Source: Siphonodentalium dalli
Lineage: Eukaryota > Mollusca > Scaphopoda > Gadilida > Siphonodentaliidae
Assembly (NCBI GenBank): GCA_032622095.1
Contig: CP136067.1
Coordinates: forward strand, 173,572,556 to 173,636,555
Reading direction: 5' to 3'
Length of the DNA: 64,000 nt
Part shown: in pieces, positions 13,798 to 56,169 of the stretch
Layout: each line of letters opens with the position of its first letter
Position numbering within the stretch: position 1 is the stretch's first letter
Program-made: the position numbers and the translations under genes
The notes under the pieces: model-generated
Told to the model about the DNA's origin: nothing
Seen by the model: the letters and a program-made list of their open reading frames with translations, nothing else
Databases searched by the model: none

Positions 13798-14219
13798 TGA
13801 CCCGCCATATCAAATCCAGTCGTAAGTCGGGATTTTTTTTACCCTGTGCCAATGCATTCTCTTATATAAGAGAATGCATTGGCCTAACAATTTTTTACAA
13901 TTTTAATAATTTTTTCTTGTATTCTTTAACAATTTTATAATTTCACCCATACAGAGCCCCAGACAAACATGAGCAGACGAAACTCTTATATATGCTTCTA
14001 TATATATGTGTGGGGCTCCCTGCAGGGTAATGGATGTTTTTTGTATTTTATTTCCTAAAAAGATTGTAAGAATCATTTATTTAAAACAATTTATAAAAAA
14101 TTGTTAGGCCAATGCATTCTCTTATATATGCGAGGCGACCTATGGTCGACTCGCATATATAAGAGAATGCATTGGCACAGGGTAAAACAAATCCCGACTG
14201 GATTTGATATGGCGGGTCA
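13798..14219 (+). mobile_element. X1 copy 1 (non-TTAA ends, same hairpin module)
   Basis: Ends TGACCCGCCATATCAAATCC and GGATTTGATATGGCGGGTCA. CATTT lies on both sides as a possible target duplication. It holds two hairpins of the T1/T2 type, the first shortened (CTCTTATATAAGAG), around a spacer with ACAGAGCCCCAGACAAACAT. Confidence 0.82.
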
Positions 14220-14744
14220 CATTTCCCACCTATGCATATGATTCAATCTGCATTCTCTTGTATTAGCTGTGTATCTGCCTGTCTTCTGCTTCTATTACAT
14301 GAACACCCCTCTAAATGAACAATATACCATTCCAATGTATAGTATTATAACTGAATGCATGGGAGAATCCATTTAGTATATATGACGAGTTATAATTTTC
14401 CTAAGGTCATTTTCAGCTTACCGCGAATACGAAAAAAGAAATATACTCGTTAGTTTGCGATTATAATACTTTGTATGACACAGGCATCGCAAAAATCCAC
14501 AATAGCATCCATCAGTTTTACGTTGAAATCGAGTACAAACGGTCATAATTAATAACGCTCTTTATTATCTACCCCATTTGGGAAACGACAGCATAAACGC
14601 TCTTTATTCGAGGCGATCATTTGATTTGTTTTACAGGTTGAAAAAATTTAAAAATGTGTTAAAACTTGTCACAACTTGAAGCTGTCACAATATAAAACAA
14701 CTTGAAGCTGTCACAATTTAAAACTTGTCACAATTTAAAACGTG

Positions 14745-15246
14745 TTAAAGGTACGGTTGGCCTTGGCGGTGGGTATCCTGTGAAAATATTTCCACCTGTC
14801 AAAAACCGCCACAAACAGAAAGAACATCAAAATGTAGACAGACTTTGTCCGTATATAAATAAGAAATATCGCATAAACAGTATGTTATTCTCATATGTTT
14901 AACCATTGTTATGTAAACAAAAGCATAAAAAGTTACTTTTCTGGTGTTTGTTTATATTATGATGGTAAACATAAAGAGCGTTCTTTGTTGGTGAATTCCT
15001 GATATGGAACTAATAAAGAGCGTTTATGCCATTTGTGTGTGATTAGCCAGTAACACTGTGCTGTCCTCTGTAACCCAATCAGGCTCTTGCTTGGGTAAAA
15101 TATAGTAGGTCTTTATGATAACATGCTGTTTAGGCGATGGTCATGGTATATATGAACGAAACTGTATGCGTTTTAATGTTTTTCTGTTTACGATGTTTGG
15201 AACAAATATGAATATTTTCGACAATTAAGGCCTCACGTGCCTTTAA
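14745..15246 (+). mobile_element. T3 copy 2
   Basis: TTAAAGGTACGG at the left, CACGTGCCTTTAA at the right, with TTAA on both sides. The flanking host repeats CTTGTCACAACTTGAAGCTG on each side. Two AAAGAGCGTT words are present. Confidence 0.78.
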
Positions 15247-16188
15247 AACTTGTCACAACTTGAAGCTGAGGATATCCCGATACACGAGACAGACCCCTGA
15301 AAGATTTGTGAAATTGACAGAAAGTATCTCACAAAATGAAAAATAACAAGCGGTTCCAGCTTTGTTTACATGATGTGGCTATAAATAGTATTCCTCGTTA
15401 GTTTCTTCCTGATATGGCAAACACGAAGAGCGTTCGTGTCATTGATGCATATGAAGTCAGTATCTACGTATTGAATGTATTTATCGAATTATTTCTACCA
15501 TCAGAACTTTACAAATATCGCGTTTCGATCTCGAAATCGGCCATTGTATACATCAGAATGATGAGATGCTTGTGATATGGAAAGTCCTCCTAATTGTGAC
15601 ATATTTTAAAACTAACCGATTGAATCCCCCCACGACAGGGAGACGAGCACTGTTTGTTTTACCTTACACGGAGAACACTAACAAAGAACGTTTCCTATAT
15701 ATGTTAACATGAAGCAGTTTTTAGTTTTCTTTCAAGTTTCTGTTACTGCTATAAGTCTTTCCGATGAAGACAGCTTTGGGGTCACAAGTCCAATTAAAAC
15801 ATCGGAAGTCCATATTACTCGATATGGCTGTGAAGCGGCACGTGTTTTCCCTTCTTTGAACAGAGTGGAACGAATCTGACACGTGCATTGATTTTTGAAA
15901 CAATACGCATGCCGTGTGAGCGCGGCAATTTGTATCCACGCTTTGTACCAAAGAAGCATGAATAACTCAACAGTTTTCATAAATAACTCAACATTTCAAA
16001 GAAGTTCTATATCATTATTATATAATTGGAGCGAGCCATTTATTCCCAATGGACAGCAATAATTTAAGATCGAAACGCTGCTCAGGCATGTCGTTAAGGG
16101 TTATGTGCTCGATTTGCAGATAACTCGGGAAAAAATTGCAATACATTTTCAACAGCATATTATGCAAACATATATACTGTACAATGGC
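15247..16188. other. Unassigned sequence
   Basis: Starts with the host flank of T3 copy 2 (CTTGTCACAACTTGAAGCTG). Overlapping 76- and 82-codon open frames at 15721-15980 look like chance. Confidence 0.5.
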
Positions 16189-16630
16189 TTAAGCGGACAT
16201 GGCTCATTCGAATCTCCAAATTAAAAAAAAAGTAATTTGGAGCAACGGATACGACAGGTCGATACGTAAACTATTGATATACCGGCTTCATATGCTACGA
16301 AAAACACTTGCCAAAGTCACAGTTATCTTTCAGCCGTTTTCAACTTTTCGCCATAAGTCAGGCAAACGCTCTTTATTGCTACAATATCAGAAATAGACTA
16401 CCACGAAACTCTATTTTCTGTCCAATGTCGTGCGCATGGCTGTTTTGTGTTTGGTATCCAAACACCATATTCACAGTTGTATTTTTCATTACTTCAATGC
16501 CAATTTTGGATCACATAATGCTCGTAGAAAGGAAGTTCAGATATTTATCGCCCTATTTTGATACTGAGAACAATTCACAAGCGAATAATATTATGTGTAT
16601 TTTGGAGCGCAAACCGCCATGTGGCTTTAA
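16189..16630 (+). mobile_element. T7 copy 2, chained to T3 copy 3
   Basis: 442 bp, TTAAGCGGACATGGCTCATT to CGCCATGTGGCTTTAA. It contains CAAACGCTCTTTATT. The terminal TTAA is shared with the next element. Confidence 0.85.
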
Positions 16631-17154
16631 AGATACGGGCGGCGTTGGCGGTGGGTATGCTGTTAATATATTCACCTCCGTCAAAAACCGCCATAAACAG
16701 ATGGAATAGTAAGATATAAAGAGACTTTGTTCTTATGCCAATCAGAAATATGGCATAAACAGTATGTTATTGTCAATTTCCCCCCTTTGTTATGTAAACA
16801 AAAGCAAAAAACGTTACGTTTCCTGGCTTTTGTTTAGATCCGGATATGGTAAACATAAAGAGCGTTATTTTTTACTGTTTTCCTGATATGGAAATAATAA
16901 AGAGCGTTTATATCATTTTTGTGTGATTAACCAATAGGTTTGCGCTGTGTTATGTAAACAGAAGCACAAACTTCTGCAACACGAGCAGTCTCTTGTTTAC
17001 GCACACCACCATACGTCTTGACGACAATATACTATTTACGCGCTGATTATGTTTGGCATATGAGCGGAACTGTATATATTTTGGTATTCCTTCTGTTGAT
17101 GGCGATTTGAACGAATATTAATATTTCTGCAACGAACGCCGCCCGTGCCTTTAA
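16627..17154 (+). mobile_element. T3 copy 3, chained to T7 copy 2
   Basis: 528 bp, TTAAAGATACGGGCGGCGTT to GCCGCCCGTGCCTTTAA. Its left TTAA is also the right end of the T7 element before it. Confidence 0.85.
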
Positions 17155-17557
17155 TAATGACTGTTGGTTTATGCAAACCGACCACTATCAACATGGATAC
17201 TCCTGTCGATTTACAAAGCAGCTATACATAAGTTCCATACAGACACTGGATTTTTCTCAAACCGCTCCGATTATATAGCCTAACACAGCAACAATTACGA
17301 AGTCAGACTAAAATAACGGTACGTCATGTTTCCCCACCATCACACAGCAATTCACCAGGACCCACCAACATCATAGAAAATTAGCAGGATCACTTAACCA
17401 GGGGTGATACATATATAATAGGGGACAACATATTCTCGTGAAAATAGGTTAATATAGGACCTGATTATTCACATATAGGTTCATATTCGACTGATTTAAC
17501 TCAGAAATAAGCCCACAGTGAGCTTCCGTTTTATGACGCAGCCACAACGAATAACAT

Positions 17558-17757
17558 TCCAGCCTATTCTCGTGAAAATAAGCACAATACGGGCTTATTT
17601 TATAATTGCGCCAACTAGGCTCATATTGGCATTATTTCAAAACTCAAATACTCGCTATATGGGCCTAAACGCTGGTTATTAAAACAGCCGTGTGTGGGAC
17701 TGTTTCAATATGAAAAAAGCTCACATTGTGCTTATTTTCACGAGAACAGGCTGGAAA
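17558..17757. repeat. Foldback with CCAGCC..GGCTGG arms
   Basis: CCAGCCTATTCTCGTGAAAA and TAAGCACAAT at the left, inverted at 17724-17757. Broader GGGCTTATTT-type words surround it (17430-17890). Confidence 0.7.
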
Positions 17758-17973
17758 ATAACACGAACAAACCAACTGACGACTTCCCAGATGTAGGCTC
17801 TTTATAATGTGTTTTCAATGTGGTCCACGCCATCCAACGGAATAATGGATTTAAAAAGTCCAATACGGGCTTATTTCAGAATTAATGTGAAGAAGGAGAA
17901 GATCACTCGGTCGTTTAGACCATCCCGGTCGCCCAACTACTCTCTCACTATTTTCAGAATCAGATAAGTCCAA

Positions 17974-18648
17974 TATGAACCTATGTGGATATGTAGGTCC
18001 CCCATGAACCTATGTGGATATGTAGGTCCCCCATGAACCTATGTGGATATGTAGGTCCCCCATGAACCTATGTGGATATGTAGGTCCCCCATGAACCTAT
18101 GTGGATATGTAGGTCCCACATGAACCTATGTGGATATGTAGGTCCCCCATGAACCTATGTGGATATGTAGGTCCCCCATGAACCTATGTGGATATGTAGG
18201 TCCCCCATGAACCTATGTGGATATGTAGGTCCCCCATGAACCTATGTGGATATGTAGGTCCCACATGAACCTATGTGGATATGTAGGTCCCCCATGAACC
18301 TATGTGGATATGTAGGTCCCCCATGAACCTATGTGGATATGTAGGTCCCCCATGAACCTATGTGGATATGTAGGTCCCCCATGAACCTATGTGGATATGT
18401 AGGTCCCCCATGAACCTATGTGGATATGTAGGTCCCCCATGAACCTATGTGGATATGTAGGTCCCCCATGAACCTATGTGGATATGTAGGTCCCCCATGA
18501 ACCTATGTGGATATGTAGGTCCCCCATGAACCTATGTGGATATGTAGGTCCCCCATGAACCTATGTGGATATGTAGGTCCCCCATGAACCTATGTGGATA
18601 TGTAGGTCCCCCATGAACCTATGTGGATATGTAGGTCCCACATGAACG
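17974..18648. repeat. 29-bp minisatellite, about 23 units
   Basis: Unit AACCTATGTGGATATGTAGG then TCCCCCATG, almost without variation; three units have TCCCACATG instead (near 18115, 18260, 18637). Units are head to tail with no spacers, so this is not CRISPR. Such homogeneity points to recent expansion. Confidence 0.97.
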
Positions 18649-19693
18649 TATTGTCATGAGGATATGTTGAATATTCACATCTATACCTTTTGCACGTCAT
18701 CAGCCAGCGAGAAGGGTGTTGGACCCCACCCCATGCACCACCCCCTTGTTCTACCACCATGCACGAAAGGCAAATCACGCCACTAAACTGATTTGGGGGA
18801 ACTACACGTAAACGTGCATTCGATATACCATAGTACGGATTGTATACACTATATATTGAAAAATTAATCTATATAAATATATTGTCCAGATATTTTAAGC
18901 GATTAATCGTGCCAACAATTTTCTTAGATAAGGTCTAACTAGATTCTACAATTGTGTAATTGGAATTGAATGTTTGCCAGGAGACCGGGAATATATGCGT
19001 GGGATGTGGATCAAACAAAGTTCATGGTTACCACTTATATAAGCACCTTTGATTCACGTATATTTAGCAAGTTTCTCCCGCTTACACATAGGTTTATGGG
19101 TCGTTGCACCTTAAACGACGAGTGGTTTGGGAGTAGAACCCCCCTGCTTTTCCGTGAGGTTTTGTCAGCGTCTGACTCAACTGTCTGTCAATGTACCTGT
19201 GTATTGAGTGCACACGTTTTGCTCATTTTGGTAATTCACATCTCTACTGTTGTCTGTAGGCTAATTAAGAACTCTTTATGTCAATTAGCCAGATACTTTA
19301 GGTACAGGCGATAGAAACGACGAAAGCCAATCCAAGTGCGTCAATTCACACATTACTGTAACAGTGGGCATGAACGCAGGAGTCTCCGTGGTGGGGGGGG
19401 GGGGGGGGGGGGGGGTCACACCAGAACACTGCGTCATTTCAGTCGAGTGAAATGTTTCAAAATACATAGATATATATATTGGCACCAGTGGTATGGTGTG
19501 GGATAGAATAAATATCATGATTTGTATATGTTTATTCTGAACGAGATGACTAGACTGGTATTGATTACAGAGAGGTTAGCTAGCAAGATGAATCTCAAAC
19601 ATGTCGATATATTATGTCAGTTGGTCGTTTGGTCTACATACTGCGACGCGTTCTGATGACAGATTGTCTCGTCCCGTGATCGCCGAATGATCG
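18649..19693. other. Unassigned sequence with a long G run
   Basis: A 114-codon open frame (18970-19314, plus) lacks recognisable motifs. About 26 G residues in a row at 19389-19415. Confidence 0.5.
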
Positions 19694-19956
19694 TTAACCC
19701 TTTCACGTCGGTAGCTGTGCTGGTGCAGCATTAAGTATCCTGTGCCAGTGTATTCTCTTATATATGCGAGTCTCCCATAGGGAGCCTCGCATATATAAGA
19801 GAATGCACTGGCTTGCAAGGTCAATGTAAATATTGTTAGGCCAATATATTCTCTTATATATGCGAGGCTCCCTATGGGAGACTCACATATAAAAGAGAAT
19901 GCATTAGCATAGTGTTTTCGTAAAATTGTAGGAAGCTCCAGTCATGGAATAGTTAA
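19694..19956 (+). mobile_element. T2 copy 1 (TTAA-flanked MITE with the same hairpins)
   Basis: Ends TTAACCCTTTCACGTCGG and CATGGAATAGTTAA; subterminal GCTGTGCTGGTGCAGCATT. Two hairpins in opposite orientation with loop arms GAGTCTCCCATAGGGAGCC instead of the T1 version. 263 bp. Confidence 0.85.
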
Positions 19957-20206
19957 GCCGTTTCGACGATGGTGACCAGTAGAAAATAGAGATATATTTA
20001 GCAAATTCGCTGCAATTTTTGTTGAAGCTGTCATGGGTCTGTTTTACTTATCTTGCACAGCAATCAAAATCTTACATAAGTTTTGTCAATGGGTCACGCG
20101 ACCAAATTGCACAAATTGAAAACGATCTTTTGAATTGAGTAATACGTTTGGATGATCTGTTGGTATATTGCTAACATCGTCATAAAATTAATATATATTA
20201 TATAAA

Positions 20207-20420
20207 TATAACCCGTTCTATACTAAATAATCATTGACGAATAGTTCCCAAAGGAAATGTTTTGTAATAAGTTCAACAAACGAACTGAACATTTCCCACC
20301 AGTGAATATGAATCCTTCTGCACTAATATTATATGTTCGTATAACTGTCGTCTGCTAATTTATCATGAACACCCCTTCAAATGTGCTTATACGAAGATCT
20401 ATTAAATGGGTGAGGTGTTT
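20207..20420 (+). mobile_element. T4 copy 2, right end lost
   Basis: ACCCGTTCTATACTAAATAA, TCATTGACGAATAGTTCCC, AAGTTCAACAAACG and GAACATTTCCC in the T4 order; the TTAGTATAG right end is not seen. Confidence 0.65.
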
Positions 20421-20512
20421 GGTGTTAAAAATCGGGCACCATCGATACAATACGTGCATTGTCAATTTACACAGCCAATGTACTAGTTTATCCCGCCAGA
20501 CAAACGTTTATA

Positions 20513-20790
20513 TACATGTAATGCCCTAATTAATCGACTCCTTTAACCACAGCATAATTATGGGTAACTTTTCAGGATTTAGTCGGAAATATGGCTTGTT
20601 GCCAATCATCGGAAAGCTCTCGGGTTTCAGGATTTAGTCGGAAATATGGCTTGTTGCCATTCATGTGAAAGCTCTCCCCGAGAGCTTTCCGATGACTGGC
20701 AACAAGCCATATTTCCGACTAAATCCTGAAAAGTAACCCATAATTCTGCTGTGGTTAAAAGTCGATTAATTAGGGCATTACATGTATGTT
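20513..20790. repeat. Long palindrome past the MMP 3' end
   Basis: ATACATGTAATGCCCTAATT and TTAACCACAGCATAATTATG at the left, inverted at the right. CAGGATTTAGTCGGAAATAT is present twice in the left arm and once inverted in the right arm. Confidence 0.85.
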
Positions 20791-20830
20791 TCAAACACAT
20801 TTAAAATTAAAACCTCTTTGGGTTAGAGAC

Positions 20831-20836
20831 TTTATT
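20831..20836 (-). terminator. Candidate polyadenylation signal of the MMP gene
   Basis: AATAAA on the minus strand, about 360 bp after the TGA at 21193, followed downstream by T-containing sequence and then by a long palindrome (20513-20790). It appears to be the first AATAAA after the stop. Confidence 0.5.
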
Positions 20837-21192
20837 GGTGACGTATGTTCCTGACTATGAACGCTGTAGACTGGGTGCAACTCGTGCATTATACGAGAAG
20901 AGAGATAACACGTCTAACACCACAAAACGTCAATTAACATGACATAATAAGTTTGATCGGTTGCTGATTGCAAGAAATGCGTAGTCAAAACGACGTATCA
21001 CTGGAAGCAAAGAACAGTTCCACAGTCGTGCTGTTCATCAAATCAAACAATAAGCCATTTGTCCCTGGTACCACTGAATTGTTGGCGCTCGTCCACCCGC
21101 CGTCTAATCGCAGAAGTTCGATGTGCTCTTGTCGAACCAACCAACAGCACCCTGTGACCCGCGATTGAAGATGTTGGTCTATTTTTGTGAAA

Positions 21193-51661
<30,469 letters not shown>

Positions 51662-51775
51662 TCGAATCACAGATTCGTAATGTATATCAAGAACGAAAAT
51701 GTCCAATACCAGGGCCTTTCTGAGTGTCGTATGTATGTGTCTCTCCCTTACCGGCCAATATATGAAAGCTCTCTC

Positions 51776-51787
51776 AGATATATACTG
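51776..51787 (-). promoter_or_regulatory. Candidate TATA box of the MMP gene
   Basis: On the minus strand the sequence CAGTATATATCT lies about 115 bp before the start codon. If used, the transcript would start near 51750 with a 5' UTR of roughly 90 bp. AT-rich tracts are common here, so this is only suggestive. Confidence 0.3.
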
Positions 51788-52413
51788 TAGCAAGTGTGAA
51801 TTAACAACTTCAAATGTACAATAAAGTGAATACCGGACATATATATACTACATAACTGATTAAGATTTCCGGCGTGTATCATTGTGGTATTGCTATATCT
51901 CTGAAACGTAAACAAGAAAACGGCACCCACATGGTCAGACAAAAGACTCAAAATTAGATCTGAGTTCAATTCTCCATATTAGGCATGCGGATGTGGTGTG
52001 CTCTCCGATTCAAGATGGTGTAATTATGTAGCCCTTTGTTGTGCTATTGCGCCCAATTTTCACGTTTAATGGAGCACGCTGTTTAATGTTTAGATAAGTG
52101 TTGACAGTAAATATTATTGCCTATAGGGTGCGCGATTATATCAAAGAATGATGAGCTCTTTGCTTACTCATTAAAACTATCTTATTTTCAACGACGCGCA
52201 CCGCCTGTCAATTAGGTTCAATTGCACTTGCAATATATACAGTTAGGATCTCCGCAAACTTCGACTGGCCAGACTCATACCCATGGTATTTTAGCTGTAG
52301 ACAAAAAAAACATTAGAAGACAGAATTTGTCACATCTGTGATGAACATAAAGTTGAAACAGAATTTTTTTGTTATGGAATGCATTGCGTACGCTGACTCT
52401 TGAAAAGACTTGT
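51788..52413. other. Upstream of MMP, unassigned
   Basis: Likely contains MMP regulatory sequence by position, but no specific site can be supported. Confidence 0.4.
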
Positions 52414-52812
52414 TTAACCCTTTACCCAACAAACCGGCCAAAACCGGCCAAATAAAGCTTCAACAGCCTAAAATATCTTCGGTCTGTCTCAATAGAACCA
52501 TACAAATATGGATATCATTGGAACCGCCTCCTTGACCACATTGTGATAGTTACAGTTATGCCCTGTGCCAATGCATTCTCTTATATATGCGAGTCGACCA
52601 TAGGTCGCCTCGCATATATAAGAGAATGCATTGGCCTAAAAAAAAAATTTTGTAACACTTTTTACCATTTTTTCTTACATTCTTTAACAATTTTATAATT
52701 TTTAATGTGTTAAGCCAATGCATTCTCTTATATATGCGAGGCGACCTATGGTCGACTCGCATATATAAGAGAATGCATTGGCACAGGGCCCTTCTGTTGG
52801 GTAAAGGGTTAA
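52414..52812 (-). mobile_element. T1 copy 8, upstream of the MMP gene
   Basis: 399 bp, both hairpins and both TTAA ends clean. One of the best-preserved copies, about 750 bp upstream of the MMP start codon. Confidence 0.9.
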
Positions 52813-53644
52813 TATTGCTCAAAATAATAGCATATAATTTCATAAACATGAGTGACGATGATAAGTTTATCTTCATAATGAAAAACGAGATCAAACAAAT
52901 AACCAATTCCGTGTGCAACATGATCCGCTTATTCTTTCTAAAATGACAGAATGGCAATACGGGGAAATAAATTCACTTTGATAGTATTAATTTATCTTCT
53001 ACTAAGGAATATATATCGTACAAATGCATATTACACGCATTTTAATTTAATATGTAACTTTTCGTGTATTGGAGGCCTTTCGCAAAATCACGAATACGAT
53101 TACGGATATGGGCAATATCCTGCCAGTATACGGCCAAAATTCGGGGGATCTTATGTGTGACGAAATATTCCCCACACAGTTTAATTATATGCAGATATGT
53201 CTAAAATGTGCCACTGGTCCTGCCTGGGGACGTTCTAACATTATGGAATAGGAATATGTGATCTGAATGAGACGCACATTACTTTTTCATTAAATATACG
53301 TGTAACTGAATAAAGTGGGGCATATGCCGTCTCACCAATTAGCCACCGTAGGTAAATTCGTAAAAGTAATAGTGATTTTTGCGAAAGGTCTCTGTTAACT
53401 TTTATTTGAAACTTCCTCCATTGGTGTATTGCAATAAATCATCTTATCTTGTCTTATCTTGTCTTATGTATACTTTGCCGTTTCCGGGTGTGGCAACTCC
53501 AGGCCCTGTTCGATCTAGTCGCATATAAGTGGTCAGTTAATTGTAATTTCTATATTTATACCCGATTATGTGATTTTCATGTGTTACCCATAGTCCTTGA
53601 CCATTCTAAATAAATATTAGCCCTCTAGTATATACCCCTAAGAG
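52813..53644. other. Unassigned sequence upstream of MMP
   Basis: No coding signal; a short (TTATCTTG)n stretch at about 53440-53466. Confidence 0.5.
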
Positions 53645-54124
53645 ATATTCATATTTGTTCGAATCACCATCAACAGAAGGAATATTAAAATATATATAGT
53701 TTTGTTCATATGCCAAACATAATCAGCGCGTGAATAGTAGATTGTCGTCAAGGTGTACGATGGTGTACGTAAACAAGAAGTTTTGCTTCTGTTTACATAA
53801 CACAGCGCAATTCTATTGGTTAATCACACACAAATGATATAAACGCTCTTTATTATTTCCATATCAGGAAAACAATAACAAATAACGCTCTTTATGTTTA
53901 CTATATCCGGATCTAAACAAAGCCAGGTTCTGTAACTTTTTTTTGCTATTGTTTACATAACAAAGGAAAAACATGTGACAATAACATACTGTTTATGCCA
54001 TATTTCTGATTGTTATAAGAACAAAGTCTGTCTATATTTTACTATTCTTTCTGTTTATGGCGGTTTTTGACGGAGCTGAATATTTTAACAGCATACCGAC
54101 CGCAAACGCCGCCCGTATCTTTAA
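53645..54124 (-). mobile_element. T3 copy 4, upstream of MMP
   Basis: Right end GCCGCCCGTATCTTTAA is intact; the left end has lost about 40 bp, starting at ATATTCATATTTGTTCG. It carries two AACGCTCTTTAT words. Confidence 0.8.
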
Positions 54125-54849
54125 TTGTAATTTCCATATTTATTCCCGATTATGTGACCATTCTAAATATTGACCATTGTAAATAAATAATAGCCATGTA
54201 GTGTATATACCCTAAGAGAAAGTATATACTAGGGCTAATAATTATTTAGAATGGCCACGGACTGTGGCGTTAATATACCGCGAAATTGTCATATAAGCAT
54301 GGCTAAACAGTCCGACTATAAGAGATTATTCGCTGGTCCTGCTCTTGTCCGCTGTCGTTCACACTGAAACAGTCACACCCATACTACTTTAAATGAGAAT
54401 AGACATTTTTGCACTATTTGTTTTCATTTTTTTGTTGTTGAAAATTCCGTCGCATTAGAAACAAATGACACACGACGGAATTGATATGAGAAAATCATCG
54501 ACTAATTATATAACATTACAGAGAGACACTTCCCTGTATGTAGTTATATTTACATACGCTAAATCATGTTTGGTGATTGGTCAACAGTCAAATGGGTAAC
54601 CAGGTTCACATCCCAATAATGCAGAGATCTCTTGATTGCATCACGAACAGGAAGTTAAAAATTGATGATCTAATCTTACCTAATCACTAAAAGCGGTCAG
54701 CAGAAGAAATTGGGCGTGCTTTTCAAAGTTCAGTCGAATTGCTTCTGAAGCCAGTTATTTACATCAATCACGTTATTGTAGCTAAGAGTTTGGAAATCTT
54801 CGGGCTGACTTAATGTGCTGCGTGGGCTGGTCTCAAATTATCGGCCATT

Positions 54850-55060
54850 TTGTGAAAATAAACATGAATACACTCAACCTTTTTATGGGAAATAAATGAT
54901 CAAAAAGCTATATAAATATAAGAAATGAATGTAGTTTGCGTGTTATTGGGGGATATGGTGCTGTGATCTTGGGTGCACACAATATATCTTAACGATCACA
55001 GCTCCGATTTCCCCAATGCACACACCCACTACATTCATTTCCTAAATATTTGCATGAAGC
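54850..55060. repeat. Dispersed foldback, second copy
   Basis: GAATGTAGTTTGCGTGTTAT and TGGGGGATATGGTGCTGTGA at the left, inverted after 55000 (CACACCCACTACATTC). Flank AAATAAACATGAATACACTC matches 35210. Confidence 0.65.
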
Positions 55061-55173
55061 AGCATTGGCAACGTGCAAACCAATCGACATCATTTCCTTC
55101 GAATTACACTTTCATGACTGGAGCTTCCTGAATGTTTGCGAACAATCTCACGAACTGCACCGACGCGCACCAT

Positions 55174-55615
55174 CTGTTATATATCAAATCCAGTCGTAAG
55201 TCGGGATTTTTTTACCCTGTGCCAATGCATTCTCTTATATATGCGAGTCGACCATAGGTCGCCTCGCATATATAAGAGAATGCATTGGCCTAACAATTTT
55301 TTATCATTTTTTTAAAATAAATGTTTCTTACAATTTTTAGGACATAAAATAAAAAAAACCATCCATTTCCCTGCAGGGAGCCCCCCACACATATATAGAA
55401 GCATATAGAAGAGTGTCGTCTGCTCATGTTTGTCTGGGGCTCTGTATGGGTGAAATTATAAAATTGTTAAAGAATACAAGTAAAATTATTAAAATTGTAA
55501 AACAAATTGTTAGGCCAATGCATTCTCTTATATATGCGAGGCGACCTATGGTCGACTCGCATATATAAGAGAATGCATTGGCACAGGGTAAAAAAAATCC
55601 CGACTTCCGATTATA
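55174..55615 (+). mobile_element. X1 copy 2, with inverted spacer
   Basis: TATCAAATCCAGTCGTAAGT and CGGGATTTTTTTACCC at the left; GGGTAAAAAAAATCCCGACT at the right. Both hairpins are intact. The spacer lies in the opposite orientation to copy 1. About 28 bp (TCTCACGAACTGCACCGACG and onward) repeats directly on both sides. Confidence 0.8.
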
Positions 55616-55760
55616 TCTCACGAACTGCACCGACGCGCACCACCTTTTGGTTCAATACAGTGAACTAGGATGTCCGCTCATATCTCTACTGGCGAAAATC
55701 ATATTTCCCTGTATCATATAGATAGCTACATTTCATTCAGGAATTGGACACAGTGAACGG

Positions 55761-55968
55761 CGTGTTGGTGATTGTACGACACCTACGTAAATATATATTG
55801 GTTCTATATGATGACCCGGGTAATATCATATGCGCATGATCGTTTAGGGATAAAATAGCAATAGCGTGTTGGTGATTGTACGACACCTACGTAAATATAT
55901 ATTGGTTCTATATGATGACCCGGGTAATATCATATGCGCATGATCGTTTAGGGATAAAATAGCAATAG
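55761..55968. repeat. 104-bp tandem duplication
   Basis: CGTGTTGGTGATTGTACGAC to GGGATAAAATAGCAATAG, two adjacent copies that look identical; a recent duplication. Confidence 0.92.
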
Positions 55969-56169
55969 CGGAACTGTCGTCAAACTATACACATAAATCA
56001 CTCGAAATGAACCGCAATTGAGCAATATGATATGTCCGTATATATGATGATTCGGGTCCAACAATGATAATTCAATACAATGAAAGTTAATTAATATTTA
56101 ATCAAATAGATGTCTATACTCAAGTGGAAGCGAACAAGATAGTCAAAGCATGACACGTATCGTTGTTTG

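Larger units (their letters stand above)
13163..14382 (+). mobile_element. T4 copy 1 interrupted by two other elements
   Basis: Left end TTAACAATTTATATGCTAAA and ATCATTGACGAG; right part GAGAATCCATTTAGTATAT. A T3 element (13236-13767) and an X1 element (13798-14219) sit inside; removing them restores the order seen in intact T4 copies (GTTCAGAT..AAGTTCAACAAACG..GAACATTTCCC). Confidence 0.8.

Noticed and set aside
17974-18648. CRISPR-like array of 29-bp repeats
   Set aside because: Units are directly head to tail with no spacers, and the window is clearly eukaryotic.
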